24,330 bases of DNA, taken from the IMG/VR virus record IMGVR_UViG_3300032334_000223, positions 1 to 24,330 of that record, one strand, 5' to 3'. Every line of letters begins with the position of its first letter. The first letter of the stretch is position 1. Shown in pieces: positions 8,018-15,316 of this stretch. Below the pieces are notes generated by a model. It had not been told where the DNA came from. It searched no databases and saw only the letters and a list, made by a program, of their open reading frames with translations. The stretch comes from a virus. A program made the position numbers and the translations under genes.

Positions 8018-8968
8018 TTATGGGATATAGATAACTGCATCAGATAGGATACCTACTTGAGTTGCAGCTGTATATCTCATTATGATTCTAAAGTTTTGAG
8101 AACCATCAATTTGAGCCATGTCTAACACTCTTACTTCGTTGTAATCACTCATCAAACCAGTACCGAAGTATAAGTTAGATTTTTGAGCTGCTACTACATA
8201 GTTAGAAGTCATACCAGGACACATTGCGATTTCAACACCATTGAAGTTCATTGGTTTTTCACCAACGTTCATTTGGTTGTTGTAACCATTTGCACCTTGT
8301 GCTCCACCTGCTAATGCTTGTTGATAAGCTTTAGCTACGTTTGTTGGTACATAGATAATTAAATCTTCTTTACCATACACAGTATTAGGGATTGTTTGGA
8401 ATACGTTATCCAATTTAGCTAATACGTTTGAGCTATTGATAGCTCCAGAACCAGTTGCTTGTAAAGCTGCACCAGCTCCACCAGCAGCTACAGAAGCAGA
8501 TAACGCTGGTAATAAACCTGCGAATTGTCCGTTAGTTGCTGCAGAACCTCCCCAAATAGATAATTCAGTTGCTTGAGCTACTGTACCACCTACATAGCTG
8601 ATTAAGAAATCAGTGAAGTCTTTAGGAATTTCGTCAAATGCAGAGTAACCTAATTGTAAGGCTTCCCAGCTATTTACGAAGTTTTGCTTACAAAGTTCTA
8701 AGTTAACTTGTAATTCTTTTGGTTCAATTACTCTTTCAGTAAGAGCTACTGTACCTGAAGTTACAAAGTTACAAGAAGCATCGTTCACAATTGAATCAAC
8801 AGCTATTTTTTGTAATACTTGCTTATACTTTACGTTAGGAAGGATAGTGATATACTTCTTATCCAAAGTAGTAGCAGATAACAATGCAGCTGCGATGTAC
8901 TTACCAGCGAACTCACCTGCGTAGGTAGTTGTAATTACTGGTTGAGCAAAATTTTGTTGCTTTCTCAT
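8018..8968 (-). CDS. Major capsid protein
   Basis: A 316-residue protein, the usual size for an HK97-fold capsid protein in this phage group. The N-terminus (MRKQQNFAQPVITTTYAGEF) is followed by AALLSATTLDKKYITILPNV and YKQVLQKIAVD near residues 28-58, NLELCKQNFVNSWEALQLGY near 90-109, an Ala/Gly-rich loop around 150-175, and GKEDLIIYVPTNVAKAYQQA near 199-218. The C-terminal segment with FRIIMRYTAATQVGILSDAV matches the last strand of capsid proteins. An acidic scaffold-like protein is encoded 22 bases upstream and a tail-tube protein downstream. No protease gene is visible beside it, so maturation may rely on the scaffold or on a gene outside the window. Confidence 0.85.
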   Translation of the reverse strand: MRKQQNFAQPVITTTYAGEFAGKYIAAALLSATTLDKKYITILPNVKYKQVLQKIAVDSIVNDASCNFVTSGTVALTERVIEPKELQVNLELCKQNFVNSWEALQLGYSAFDEIPKDFTDFLISYVGGTVAQATELSIWGGSAATNGQFAGLLPALSASVAAGGAGAALQATGSGAINSSNVLAKLDNVFQTIPNTVYGKEDLIIYVPTNVAKAYQQALAGGAQGANGYNNQMNVGEKPMNFNGVEIAMCPGMTSNYVVAAQKSNLYFGTGLMSDYNEVRVLDMAQIDGSQNFRIIMRYTAATQVGILSDAVIYIP

Positions 8969-8989
8969 GTTAAATGATTTTTGTTTTGT

Positions 8990-9670
8990 TTATTTATAAA
9001 GTTTTGATAAGAAAGTGTTTTGTGAATCTGCCACTAGTCCTTTCTTATTACTAAATTTGTGTGTTGGTTTTGGTTCATCATCAATAGGTGCACCATCTAA
9101 TTTTGGTAATTCTTCTTCATCAGAATCTTCATTATCAGTTTCTTCATCACCATCTACTGATGCCATAGATACAGGCTCAGTTTTTTCTGTTTGAGATTCA
9201 GCTGAAGGAGCTTTATCAATTAAATGCTCTTTTACTAATTTCTCTAATTCTTCAATTCTATAAGAAAGTGATTCCATAGTTTGAGGAATATCTTTAGGTT
9301 CTGTAGGAATCTCATTGGGAGCTTCAGGTAATGCGATATCGTCACCTGCGATGCTTTCCATATCAACAGCCTCATCCTTTGCAGGAGTTGCTTCTTCTAC
9401 ATTGCTTCTCTCAACGATTTTACCATCTTGAGTTTGTACTTGAATTCTTACATCGTTTCCTTCAGAATCTTTAAGAACAACTTCATGCTCACCATCAGGT
9501 GCTGGAGTTTTAGTTCCATCTTCATGCACAACTTCTACAGTCTCACCTAAATCAAAGGTAGGAGATTGTAAGATAGTTCCATCAGCTAGTTTAGCGTCTG
9601 TAAAAGTAACTTCGTCCTTCACTAATGAAAGAGCCGCTAATACTTTATCTAATACTTGTTTTGCGTTCAT
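8990..9670 (-). CDS. Acidic scaffold-like protein
   Basis: A 226-residue, strongly acidic protein. It opens with a helix (MNAKQVLDKVLAALSLVKDE), then a small beta module containing 'LADGTILQSPTFDLGETVEV' and a DGEHEVVLKDSEGNDVRIQV strand pair. The Glu/Pro-rich middle contains a coiled-coil helix (SLSYRIEELEKLVKEHL, near residues 134-150). The very acidic stretch ASVDGDEETDNEDSDEEELP precedes a C-terminus of KKGLVADSQNTFLSKLYK. Scaffolds of Bacteroidetes phages show this layout (beta 'DG' module, coiled coil, basic C-terminus that contacts the capsid shell). The place directly upstream of the capsid gene fits. Whether it is released or cut cannot be told. The start context is AATAATATG. Confidence 0.68.
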   Translation of the reverse strand: MNAKQVLDKVLAALSLVKDEVTFTDAKLADGTILQSPTFDLGETVEVVHEDGTKTPAPDGEHEVVLKDSEGNDVRIQVQTQDGKIVERSNVEEATPAKDEAVDMESIAGDDIALPEAPNEIPTEPKDIPQTMESLSYRIEELEKLVKEHLIDKAPSAESQTEKTEPVSMASVDGDEETDNEDSDEEELPKLDGAPIDDEPKPTHKFSNKKGLVADSQNTFLSKLYK

Positions 9671-9688
9671 ATTATTTTTGATTTAATT

Positions 9689-9698
9689 ATTTAACAAT
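9689..9698 (-). promoter_or_regulatory. GTTAAAT-type element upstream of the scaffold gene
   Basis: The minus strand reads ATTGTTAAAT, followed by AATTAAATC and then AATAATATG at the start. It is the same core as at 4056, 7291 and 12786. No ACCTTT block precedes it; the upstream bases are ACAAACA. It is a candidate promoter for the capsid unit, and is inferred. Confidence 0.4.
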
Positions 9699-9720
9699 TG
9701 TTTGTTTTTTTGTATTGATT

Positions 9721-12471
9721 TTATACTAAAATAGGTATAATTGAGAAGCTTCCAGAATCAGTAAATGTATGATACCAATAGCTTCCACTTTGTACAGCAG
9801 CTCCACCTGTTCCTAATTGTACATCTGATTTATATCTTATTTTAACAACACCATTTTTACCATTTACATATGCAGGTTCTGCAGTACCACCTTGTCCACC
9901 ACGTCCATATGTTCCTGTTGCAATACCATTTGGTAAACTGTAGTTATATCCTTGTCCATTAAGACCAGAACCACCACCACCAGCTGCATATGAGAATCCA
10001 TCAACCCAATAAGCACCATCATACTCGGCACTACCACCACCACCAAGAACACCAGCTGCATTGTATCCTTGTCCAGGAGTTCCTAAACCACCATTACCAC
10101 CACCAGAGCCACCATTACTGCCAATGAAATTAATATGTACACAGTTACCAGTATCAGAACCACCGCCTCCACCACCTAATGCTACTAATCCGTAGAAAGA
10201 TGAGTCTGTACCATTACCACCAATATAACCATTTCCTGCTCCACCTATACCAACGGTAATTGGATAACTGATTGATGCTGATAATATAATTGAACCTGAT
10301 AGTAAACCACCGGCACCACCACCCGTTGAACGAGAGTTATAACATTGTGGATTCCACCAGCTACTACCAGCACCACCGCCACCAACAATTAAGAACTCTA
10401 CAGTTGGCATTTTATATTCAACAACACTAGCAGTTATATGATAAGATGCAGTATTAGTTTGAGCTACAAAAGAAGCTGTTAAAGTACTCAATGCTCCAGC
10501 AGGTTTGCTTGAGCTTATCCACAAATACTTAGAATAGTTTATTTCAGGTATATCTAAATTTAATTTACCAATATACCAAGAAGAACTATCACTAGAGAAG
10601 AATGGAGTAAAGCTTGAACTTATACTTGCTGTTTGATTAAATGCGTATAAGTTTGTATATGATGAAGTTAATGGAGATGCGCATGATTGAGTAACCATTG
10701 TTACATTAGCATCTTTTCTAATATTCAAAGAAGAGCTGCCAGGTAAATCAGGCCCAGAACCAGATACACTCCAAAATATATTTGAATTAGATTGGTTACC
10801 TTTATTATTAATAATACTAGCAGTAATATTATAGCTATTTACATTTGTTTGCGATTCAAATGAAGCACTTATATAAGCTTGTGTTGTATTAGGATTAAAG
10901 AAAATAGATGATGTATATATTCCAGCTTCAGGTATTGATATTGACATCGTTACTGAACCTGTTGTGTTATTTATATTTGAAACAATAGATGCTGTTTGAT
11001 TAAATGCGTAATTGTTTAGATAAGAACCTGAGTTACTACCAGTTGTATTAGCTACACTAACCATTTGAACATTTACATCCTTTACAATTCTAAATGAAGA
11101 AGATACACCATTAATATTAGTACTATTACCAATTAAATCTTGCGTAGTTGATGTTGAGCCAGCTAGCCAATTAATAGGAGTATTTGATATATTTCCTTTA
11201 TTAAAAATTACACTTGCTGTAATATTATAAGGATTTTCATTTCTAGTATCAAAAGAAGCTGTAATAATATTAACACCAGCTGATGTTGCACTAAATAATA
11301 TAGATGATGTACTAATACCAGCTTCAGGTATATCCAAACTCATAGTTACAGAGCCTGTTGCGTTTGCTTGAATACTAGCTGTTAATGAAGATGTAAAATT
11401 AAATGCATAATCATTTAAAAATCCACCAAATCTACTTCCAGTTATTTCTTGATAATTTACTATTGAAACATTCTTATCCTTAACTAAATTAAATGAAGAT
11501 GTATATCCATTTATAGTTACAACATTACTTAAAGGAGATATGTTTGTTGTTGACCAGTTTATAGGGCCATTATTTATATTTCCTTTGTTATAGTTTATAG
11601 AGCTTGAAAAATAATGTATAGTATTATTACTAGCCACAAATGATGCACTACCAATAGCAGTTACAACATTAGGATTAAAAAAATATAATTTTTTATTAAT
11701 TCCTTCTTGCGGGCAATCAAATGACATTGTTGTTGAACCTGTCACATTGTTAATAGAAGCTGTATATGATGCAGTTACACTAAAACTATATTCATTGTAA
11801 AATGATGATGATTGTGCACTTCCACTAACTTCTTTAATATATGATAAGCTTGTAAATCTTTCAGATACATTATTAAATGATGTATTTTTAACTAAATTAA
11901 ATGAAGCGCTTGTTTCACCATTTATAGATGTGCTAACATTTCCAAATGCTGATGTTTTTTGAGCATTCCAGTTAATTAATGGATTGTATATATTTCCTTT
12001 TATATGAGATATACCAATGTTTAAATTATATTGTTGGTTGCCTAAAGGTGAAAAAGAAGATGAAATTTTACTTCCACTTAAATTAAAATTGTTTTGAGTT
12101 GCATTTTGAATTGATGATGTAGATTGATTAAATCCTAAATTACCACCAACAACAATAGCCATTATATTTGAACCAGTTAAAGGCCACACACCACTTCCAG
12201 TTAATGCAATTTTAACAGGTATACCTAATGCTGAACCTGAAGTTAAAGACCCAGTTTCATACCATCCATTAGAAGAACTTCCTGATATAAAAAGAGTTGT
12301 TGCAGAATATGGAGTGTATTCAATACTACCAGTACCAAAAACTAATGGCGGTATTTGAGTTGGGTTATCAGCAACATAATTGCTTAATCTAAAAGCCCAA
12401 TCCAATTTACCCTTAAGAAAGTTTCTAGTCTTTTGTAAAGGTTCAATCCAGTTATAATTGTAATTTAACAT
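9721..12471 (-). CDS. Repeat-containing fibre protein with C-terminal Gly-rich adhesin-like domain (916 aa)
   Basis: A 916-residue protein with three zones. Residues 1-40 are a non-repetitive N-terminus (WIEPLQKTRNFLKGKLDWAF) that may attach it to the virion. Residues 190 to about 689 hold four related repeats of about 122-136 residues. Each begins near SFNLVK (190, 326), SFRIVK (459) or SLNIRK (581) and contains a 'TGS.TMS...PEAGI' strand and a 'YNITASV..NKGN....INW' block. Residues 690-880 are Gly-rich: VEFLIVGGGGAG, then GGGAGGLLSG, YPITVGIGGAGNG and further Gly runs. That opening matches glycine-rich domains in phage adhesins. T-even gp38-type adhesins use similar Gly runs to pack a polyglycine-II sandwich, so receptor binding is plausible. 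The C-terminus (SGSYWYHTFTDSGSFSI) is a non-repetitive beta tip. Confidence 0.68.
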   Translation of the reverse strand: MLNYNYNWIEPLQKTRNFLKGKLDWAFRLSNYVADNPTQIPPLVFGTGSIEYTPYSATTLFISGSSSNGWYETGSLTSGSALGIPVKIALTGSGVWPLTGSNIMAIVVGGNLGFNQSTSSIQNATQNNFNLSGSKISSSFSPLGNQQYNLNIGISHIKGNIYNPLINWNAQKTSAFGNVSTSINGETSASFNLVKNTSFNNVSERFTSLSYIKEVSGSAQSSSFYNEYSFSVTASYTASINNVTGSTTMSFDCPQEGINKKLYFFNPNVVTAIGSASFVASNNTIHYFSSSINYNKGNINNGPINWSTTNISPLSNVVTINGYTSSFNLVKDKNVSIVNYQEITGSRFGGFLNDYAFNFTSSLTASIQANATGSVTMSLDIPEAGISTSSILFSATSAGVNIITASFDTRNENPYNITASVIFNKGNISNTPINWLAGSTSTTQDLIGNSTNINGVSSSFRIVKDVNVQMVSVANTTGSNSGSYLNNYAFNQTASIVSNINNTTGSVTMSISIPEAGIYTSSIFFNPNTTQAYISASFESQTNVNSYNITASIINNKGNQSNSNIFWSVSGSGPDLPGSSSLNIRKDANVTMVTQSCASPLTSSYTNLYAFNQTASISSSFTPFFSSDSSSWYIGKLNLDIPEINYSKYLWISSSKPAGALSTLTASFVAQTNTASYHITASVVEYKMPTVEFLIVGGGGAGSSWWNPQCYNSRSTGGGAGGLLSGSIILSASISYPITVGIGGAGNGYIGGNGTDSSFYGLVALGGGGGGSDTGNCVHINFIGSNGGSGGGNGGLGTPGQGYNAAGVLGGGGSAEYDGAYWVDGFSYAAGGGGSGLNGQGYNYSLPNGIATGTYGRGGQGGTAEPAYVNGKNGVVKIRYKSDVQLGTGGAAVQSGSYWYHTFTDSGSFSIIPILV
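10405..11904 (-). repeat. Four protein repeats of about 130 residues within the 916-residue fibre
   Basis: Repeats start near residues 190, 326, 459 and 581 (spacings 136, 133 and 122). Each shares the opening S-[FL]-x-[LI]-x-K, a 'YAF/YSF' strand, 'TASI', 'TGS.TMS', 'P.[AE]GI' and the 'INW' closing block. An extra closing block at residues 148-168 precedes the first full repeat. DNA identity between copies is visibly lower than protein similarity, so the copies are old rather than recent duplications. Confidence 0.75.
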
Positions 12472-12484
12472 TACTTTTTAATTT

Positions 12485-12766
12485 TTATCTTAATGCTATG
12501 ATGTTGTAAGCAGTTGAAGATGCACTTACTGCAGTTATAATACCAGGTATAAAACCAGATGCTGATGCAAATGTTAATACGCTACCATCATAAGTTTTTA
12601 CAACTATATCAGCAAATGAACCAACATATAATCCACCAGCTACAAATCCAAATTGAGGATTAGCTTGTGATGCATTATCAAATGCCGAACCAGATACCGG
12701 AGTTACTGCTACACCACCTGTAAATTGTGGATTAGTAATATACGAATTTTGAGATTCTATTTTCAT
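12485..12766 (-). CDS. Small spike-base-like virion protein (93 aa)
   Basis: A 93-residue protein with FVAGGLYVGSFADIVVKTYD near residues 41-60, GSVLTFASASGFIPGIITAV near 61-80 and a C-terminus of SSTAYNIIALR. The pattern 'LYVG..GD..V....G..VTF......G.I..V..T.T.A.NIVAL' is that of small spike-base proteins, such as the RCAP_rcc01079 family of gene transfer agents, and related phage decoration or spike proteins. It lies between a LamG protein gene and the Gly-rich fibre, so a base for a fibre or spike fits. The family link is from memory of the pattern and is moderate. The start context is AATAATATG, with the GTTAAAT element upstream. Confidence 0.55.
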   Translation of the reverse strand: MKIESQNSYITNPQFTGGVAVTPVSGSAFDNASQANPQFGFVAGGLYVGSFADIVVKTYDGSVLTFASASGFIPGIITAVSASSTAYNIIALR

Positions 12767-12785
12767 ATTATTTGTTTATTTTATT

Positions 12786-12795
12786 ATTTAACAAT
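12786..12795 (-). promoter_or_regulatory. GTTAAAT-type element upstream of the spike-base-like gene
   Basis: The minus strand reads ATTGTTAAAT, then AATAAAATAAAC and the start context AATAATATG. It has the same core as the elements at 4056, 7291 and 9689. It sits in a 49-base gap with no other feature. A promoter role is inferred. Confidence 0.4.
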
Positions 12796-12815
12796 TCTAT
12801 TGTAAAATTTATTGA

Positions 12816-13676
12816 TTAGATTGCGTAAATCATTGAAGCAGGTGGGGTTATTGTAGAACCAACATATCCTTTATCAGTTCCAACATATAATCTAAAATCA
12901 TTAAAGTAAGCTGGTACAGCTGCATAAGCAGGAATGTTAATACCTAATATATCCCAATAACCAACAGGAGAAGCAGCAATTGATGAACCATTTGTAAACT
13001 GAAATACCCTAGTTCCAGCAAAATAAATTGAGTTTGTTGAGCCACTTCTAACATACGCATAATGATACCATACTCCACTTTGTGCAATATTTTGTCCACT
13101 TGCAGCACCACCACTTCCATTTATATAAAATCTATTTTTTAAAGTTGCAGTAGCATAATCACAAAGTATTTGGTCACCAGATTGGTTACCAAATATATGA
13201 GTTTGATATAATACATTATTATCAATTATATTTACCCAAGTCTCAATTACAAAATTTTGTGTACCAAATGCAGTAAAAGTATCAGTAACAACTCCCGCAT
13301 TTTGTGAAGCTACATTTAATGTACCACCTAAAAGCATTGATGTAGCGTATCCATCAGAAGCAAAATTATAAGAACCAGAATTAACAGGTGTTCCACTATT
13401 ATTAAAAGTTCCTGAACCTGAAGGTACTAATTTATAATTTGTGCCACTTCCTTTTATAACTGCTGATATATCATCATAAAAATTATTCATTCCCAAATTA
13501 GTTGCTAATTGATATGGCATTGCTAATTTTAAATTAGCTGCGTATGGGTCAGTTCTAACTGCATATTGAGTTGCTGTTCCTGCTCCTTTTTGCGGATATA
13601 AATCTACTTGCTGAGAACCTATATAAGATTTTATTATTTCAGTATTGCCCAAATATATTTTACTTCCGTATTCCAT
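12816..13676 (-). CDS. LamG-domain fibre/receptor-binding protein (copy 2)
   Basis: A 286-residue protein. The N-terminus has NTEIIKSYIGSQQVDLYPQK, a short segment common in phage fibre-associated proteins. Next is a module RTDPYAANLKLAM followed by NLGMNNFYDDISAVIKGSG, which is also present in the protein starting at 15315. The C-terminal half is a concanavalin/LamG-type jelly roll: FVIETWVNIIDNN, QSGVWYHYAYVRSGSTNSIY, FAGTRVFQF, and FNDFRLYVGT ending in TPPASMIYAI. The 'W.H.A..R......Y..G..V' line is typical of the LamG_3 family, which binds carbohydrates or acts as a fibre tip. The start overlaps the upstream stop (TAATG). No catalytic motif was seen, so binding rather than degradation is expected. 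Confidence 0.75.
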   Translation of the reverse strand: MEYGSKIYLGNTEIIKSYIGSQQVDLYPQKGAGTATQYAVRTDPYAANLKLAMPYQLATNLGMNNFYDDISAVIKGSGTNYKLVPSGSGTFNNSGTPVNSGSYNFASDGYATSMLLGGTLNVASQNAGVVTDTFTAFGTQNFVIETWVNIIDNNVLYQTHIFGNQSGDQILCDYATATLKNRFYINGSGGAASGQNIAQSGVWYHYAYVRSGSTNSIYFAGTRVFQFTNGSSIAASPVGYWDILGINIPAYAAVPAYFNDFRLYVGTDKGYVGSTITPPASMIYAI

Positions 13677-13870
13677 TATTCAAATTTATTTATTTCCCAA
13701 TTCCATTTCATTCCTAATTCACATAATCCTCTTTCTTCATAGCATCTTACCATTTGTGAGTAGGATATGTTATACAATGGTGGATTAAATTCCATTGTTG
13801 TTATATTACCTTCTGCTATATGAATAACTATTCCGTTATCATCTACAAAGGCCCATGTTAATGTTTCCAT
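13676..13870 (-). CDS. Small fibre-associated hypothetical protein (64 aa)
   Basis: A 64-residue protein beginning METLTWAFVDDNGIVIHIAE and ending in a Trp/Lys-rich stretch, LGMKWNWEINKFE. The opening resembles small phage proteins encoded next to fibre genes ('W..vdenniV..I'), some of which act in fibre assembly. The upstream gene of 59 residues has a related opening (KWYACMDESNIVIDV). It overlaps the sulfotransferase-like gene by 13 bases and the following LamG gene by one base, so all three are probably translated together. The function is unknown. Confidence 0.55.
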   Translation of the reverse strand: METLTWAFVDDNGIVIHIAEGNITTMEFNPPLYNISYSQMVRCYEERGLCELGMKWNWEINKFE

Positions 13871-14349
13871 ATAAAATCTTCATTTGTTAATTCAGCTCCA
13901 CATAACATATCAACTCGTTTTGTTGGCTGATGCCAATCTTGTCTTATTTCTACCCCAAACTTTGTTGATATTCTTTCTAATAGTTTGTGATAGTTGTGTG
14001 TACACCATGTGTGTTCCACTACTAATATCTTTGTACTATCTAATGCTAATGCATCATCTATGTACTTTTGATGGGATTCTTTTGTCACATGCGTTACCCA
14101 TCCCATACGCTTTATACTTTCTAGCCACCTATCATACTCCTTATATATAACAATCGCATAATCAGAATGCGTTAGCTTAGGAGTAGTGTGCTTAAAATCT
14201 GTCCAATATGGATAAGAACCTTTTACATCATTTTGCATTTCATGCATTACGCTGTAATCTTCTAATCCTACAAAGTTATGTCTTAACGTCCATTCTATAA
14301 AGTTTGTACCAGAACGGGGTAAGCCAAAGACCTGTATTTTATTATACAT
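13858..14349 (-). CDS. Compact sulfotransferase-like protein
   Basis: A 163-residue protein from the ATG at 14349; a TTG four codons earlier is not needed. Residues 7-20 read VFGLPRSGTNFIEW, which is the 5'-phosphosulfate-binding loop of PAPS-dependent sulfotransferases ('[GS].PRSGT..[LI]..L'). Residues 65-81 (AIVIYKEYDRWLESIKR) line up with the 3'-phosphate-binding region, where many family members have 'v.R.P.dr..S'; here Tyr-Lys stands where the Arg would be. The segment ILVVEHTW (108-115) fits the strand with the usual 'v.yE.l'. At 163 residues it is well short of the 250-300 of typical enzymes, so it is a minimal version or a degenerate one. It sits between two LamG genes, so the substrate could be a fibre or host surface glycan; this is inferred. 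Confidence 0.7.
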   Translation of the reverse strand: MYNKIQVFGLPRSGTNFIEWTLRHNFVGLEDYSVMHEMQNDVKGSYPYWTDFKHTTPKLTHSDYAIVIYKEYDRWLESIKRMGWVTHVTKESHQKYIDDALALDSTKILVVEHTWCTHNYHKLLERISTKFGVEIRQDWHQPTKRVDMLCGAELTNEDFIWKH

Positions 14350-14521
14350 CTTCAAATGCAATAGTTTCTCCGTTATATCGTTTGCCTATAAGTGTTCTAT
14401 CTTCTTCAGTTAAAGATATTACCATTTCAATCCCATCATAATTTGTATCAGGGTTTGTAGGGTCTATAACTCTAACATCAATCACTATATTACTTTCATC
14501 CATGCATGCGTACCATTTCAT
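14342..14521 (-). CDS. Small hypothetical protein (59 aa) after the first LamG gene
   Basis: A 59-codon ORF, MKWYACMDESNIVIDVRVID to a C-terminus of NGETIAFEDV, filling the gap between the first LamG gene and the sulfotransferase-like gene. Its last eight bases overlap the sulfotransferase start (ATGTATAA). It is acidic and has no membrane segment. The opening 'W......(N/G)IVI.(V/I)' resembles that of the 64-residue protein on the other side of the sulfotransferase, suggesting a shared small family. The gap would otherwise be empty in a tightly packed cluster, and the overlap supports translation. Confidence 0.6.
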   Translation of the reverse strand: MKWYACMDESNIVIDVRVIDPTNPDTNYDGIEMVISLTEEDRTLIGKRYNGETIAFEDV

Positions 14522-14532
14522 AATATATAAAT

Positions 14533-15315
14533 TTAAGGTGCTATTACCATATTTGGTGGTGGTGTAAATGCAGCTGTGTATTTAGCAACTCCAATGTATA
14601 TTCTACAATCTTGAAATGCAGCTGCAGTTTGTGCAGTGTTATTGTAGTTCCCAATATATGTTGGCCATGTTGTACCACCATTTATTGTACCAGCTTGCGT
14701 TTTAGTTGTTCCAACCTGTACTCCATTTAACCATAAATAATAGTTGTTACCACTTCTACATAATGCAACATGTGACCACTGTCCTATTGGTATTGTAATA
14801 GCTTGTCCAACAAATATACCAAACTCGCTACCACCACTTTCAATGTATATACTAATAGTATTAGCTCCAGTAAACCAACCCATTTGAGTTGTTGCTACTT
14901 GATAAGAACGATAGTTGTTAAAGAAAGGTCTTGCTGTTGTTGTAGATGGGTTAATCCAATACTCCATTGTAAAGTTAGATGCTCCTAAATTTAATCTAGC
15001 ATCTACAATTTTTGCTAATAAAGCATTTGTACCAGTTACAACAGCTGCTCCTCTATATCCTTCGTTTAACCATCTACTACCAGAAGCATTTGTTTGAAAT
15101 GAACCTGATGTTGGTTGTCCTGATGTTAAAGATATAGGATATACATTTGCTATTCCACCACCTCTATAAATTTGAGATATATCATCAGCAGGTGATATCA
15201 TTCCTAAATCAGGAAACATAACACCTGGCGTTGCATATCTTAATGAAGATGCATTTGGGTCATATCTTAATTGTCCAAACTGTCCTGTGTTAGTGTATGG
15301 TTGAAATAAACTCAT
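14533..15315 (-). CDS. LamG-domain fibre/receptor-binding protein (copy 1)
   Basis: A 260-residue protein read from the ATG at 15315 (MSLFQPYTNTGQFGQLRYDP). An earlier in-frame ATG at 15363 lies inside the fibre gene and would create a 47-base overlap. The chosen start has the recurrent TAATATG context. The N-terminal module RYDPNASSLRYATP then LGMISPADDISQIYRGGG matches copy 2. The jelly-roll half contains FTMEYWINPSTTTARPFF, IPIGQWSHVALCRSGNNYYL, WLNGVQVGTTKT and FQDCRIYIGVAKYTAAFTPP. 'W.HVAL.R.GN...L..NG..VG' is the hallmark of the LamG_3 family. It probably forms a carbohydrate-binding tip or a partner of the collagen-like fibre encoded immediately upstream. Confidence 0.8.
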   Translation of the reverse strand: MSLFQPYTNTGQFGQLRYDPNASSLRYATPGVMFPDLGMISPADDISQIYRGGGIANVYPISLTSGQPTSGSFQTNASGSRWLNEGYRGAAVVTGTNALLAKIVDARLNLGASNFTMEYWINPSTTTARPFFNNYRSYQVATTQMGWFTGANTISIYIESGGSEFGIFVGQAITIPIGQWSHVALCRSGNNYYLWLNGVQVGTTKTQAGTINGGTTWPTYIGNYNNTAQTAAAFQDCRIYIGVAKYTAAFTPPPNMVIAP

Positions 15316-15316
15316 A

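Noticed and set aside
9864-10061. Minus-strand 65-codon frame inside the Gly-rich domain
   Set aside because: It is a shadow frame of Gly codons (Val/Met-rich), fully contained in the 916-residue gene.
13884-14150. Plus-strand hydrophobic 88-codon frame
   Set aside because: It is antisense to the sulfotransferase-like gene. Its hydrophobic look arises from reverse-complemented charged and aromatic codons.
14350-14361. TTG as start of the sulfotransferase-like gene
   Set aside because: The ATG at 14349 gives the normal start just before the P-loop strand and overlaps the preceding stop neatly (ATGTATAA).
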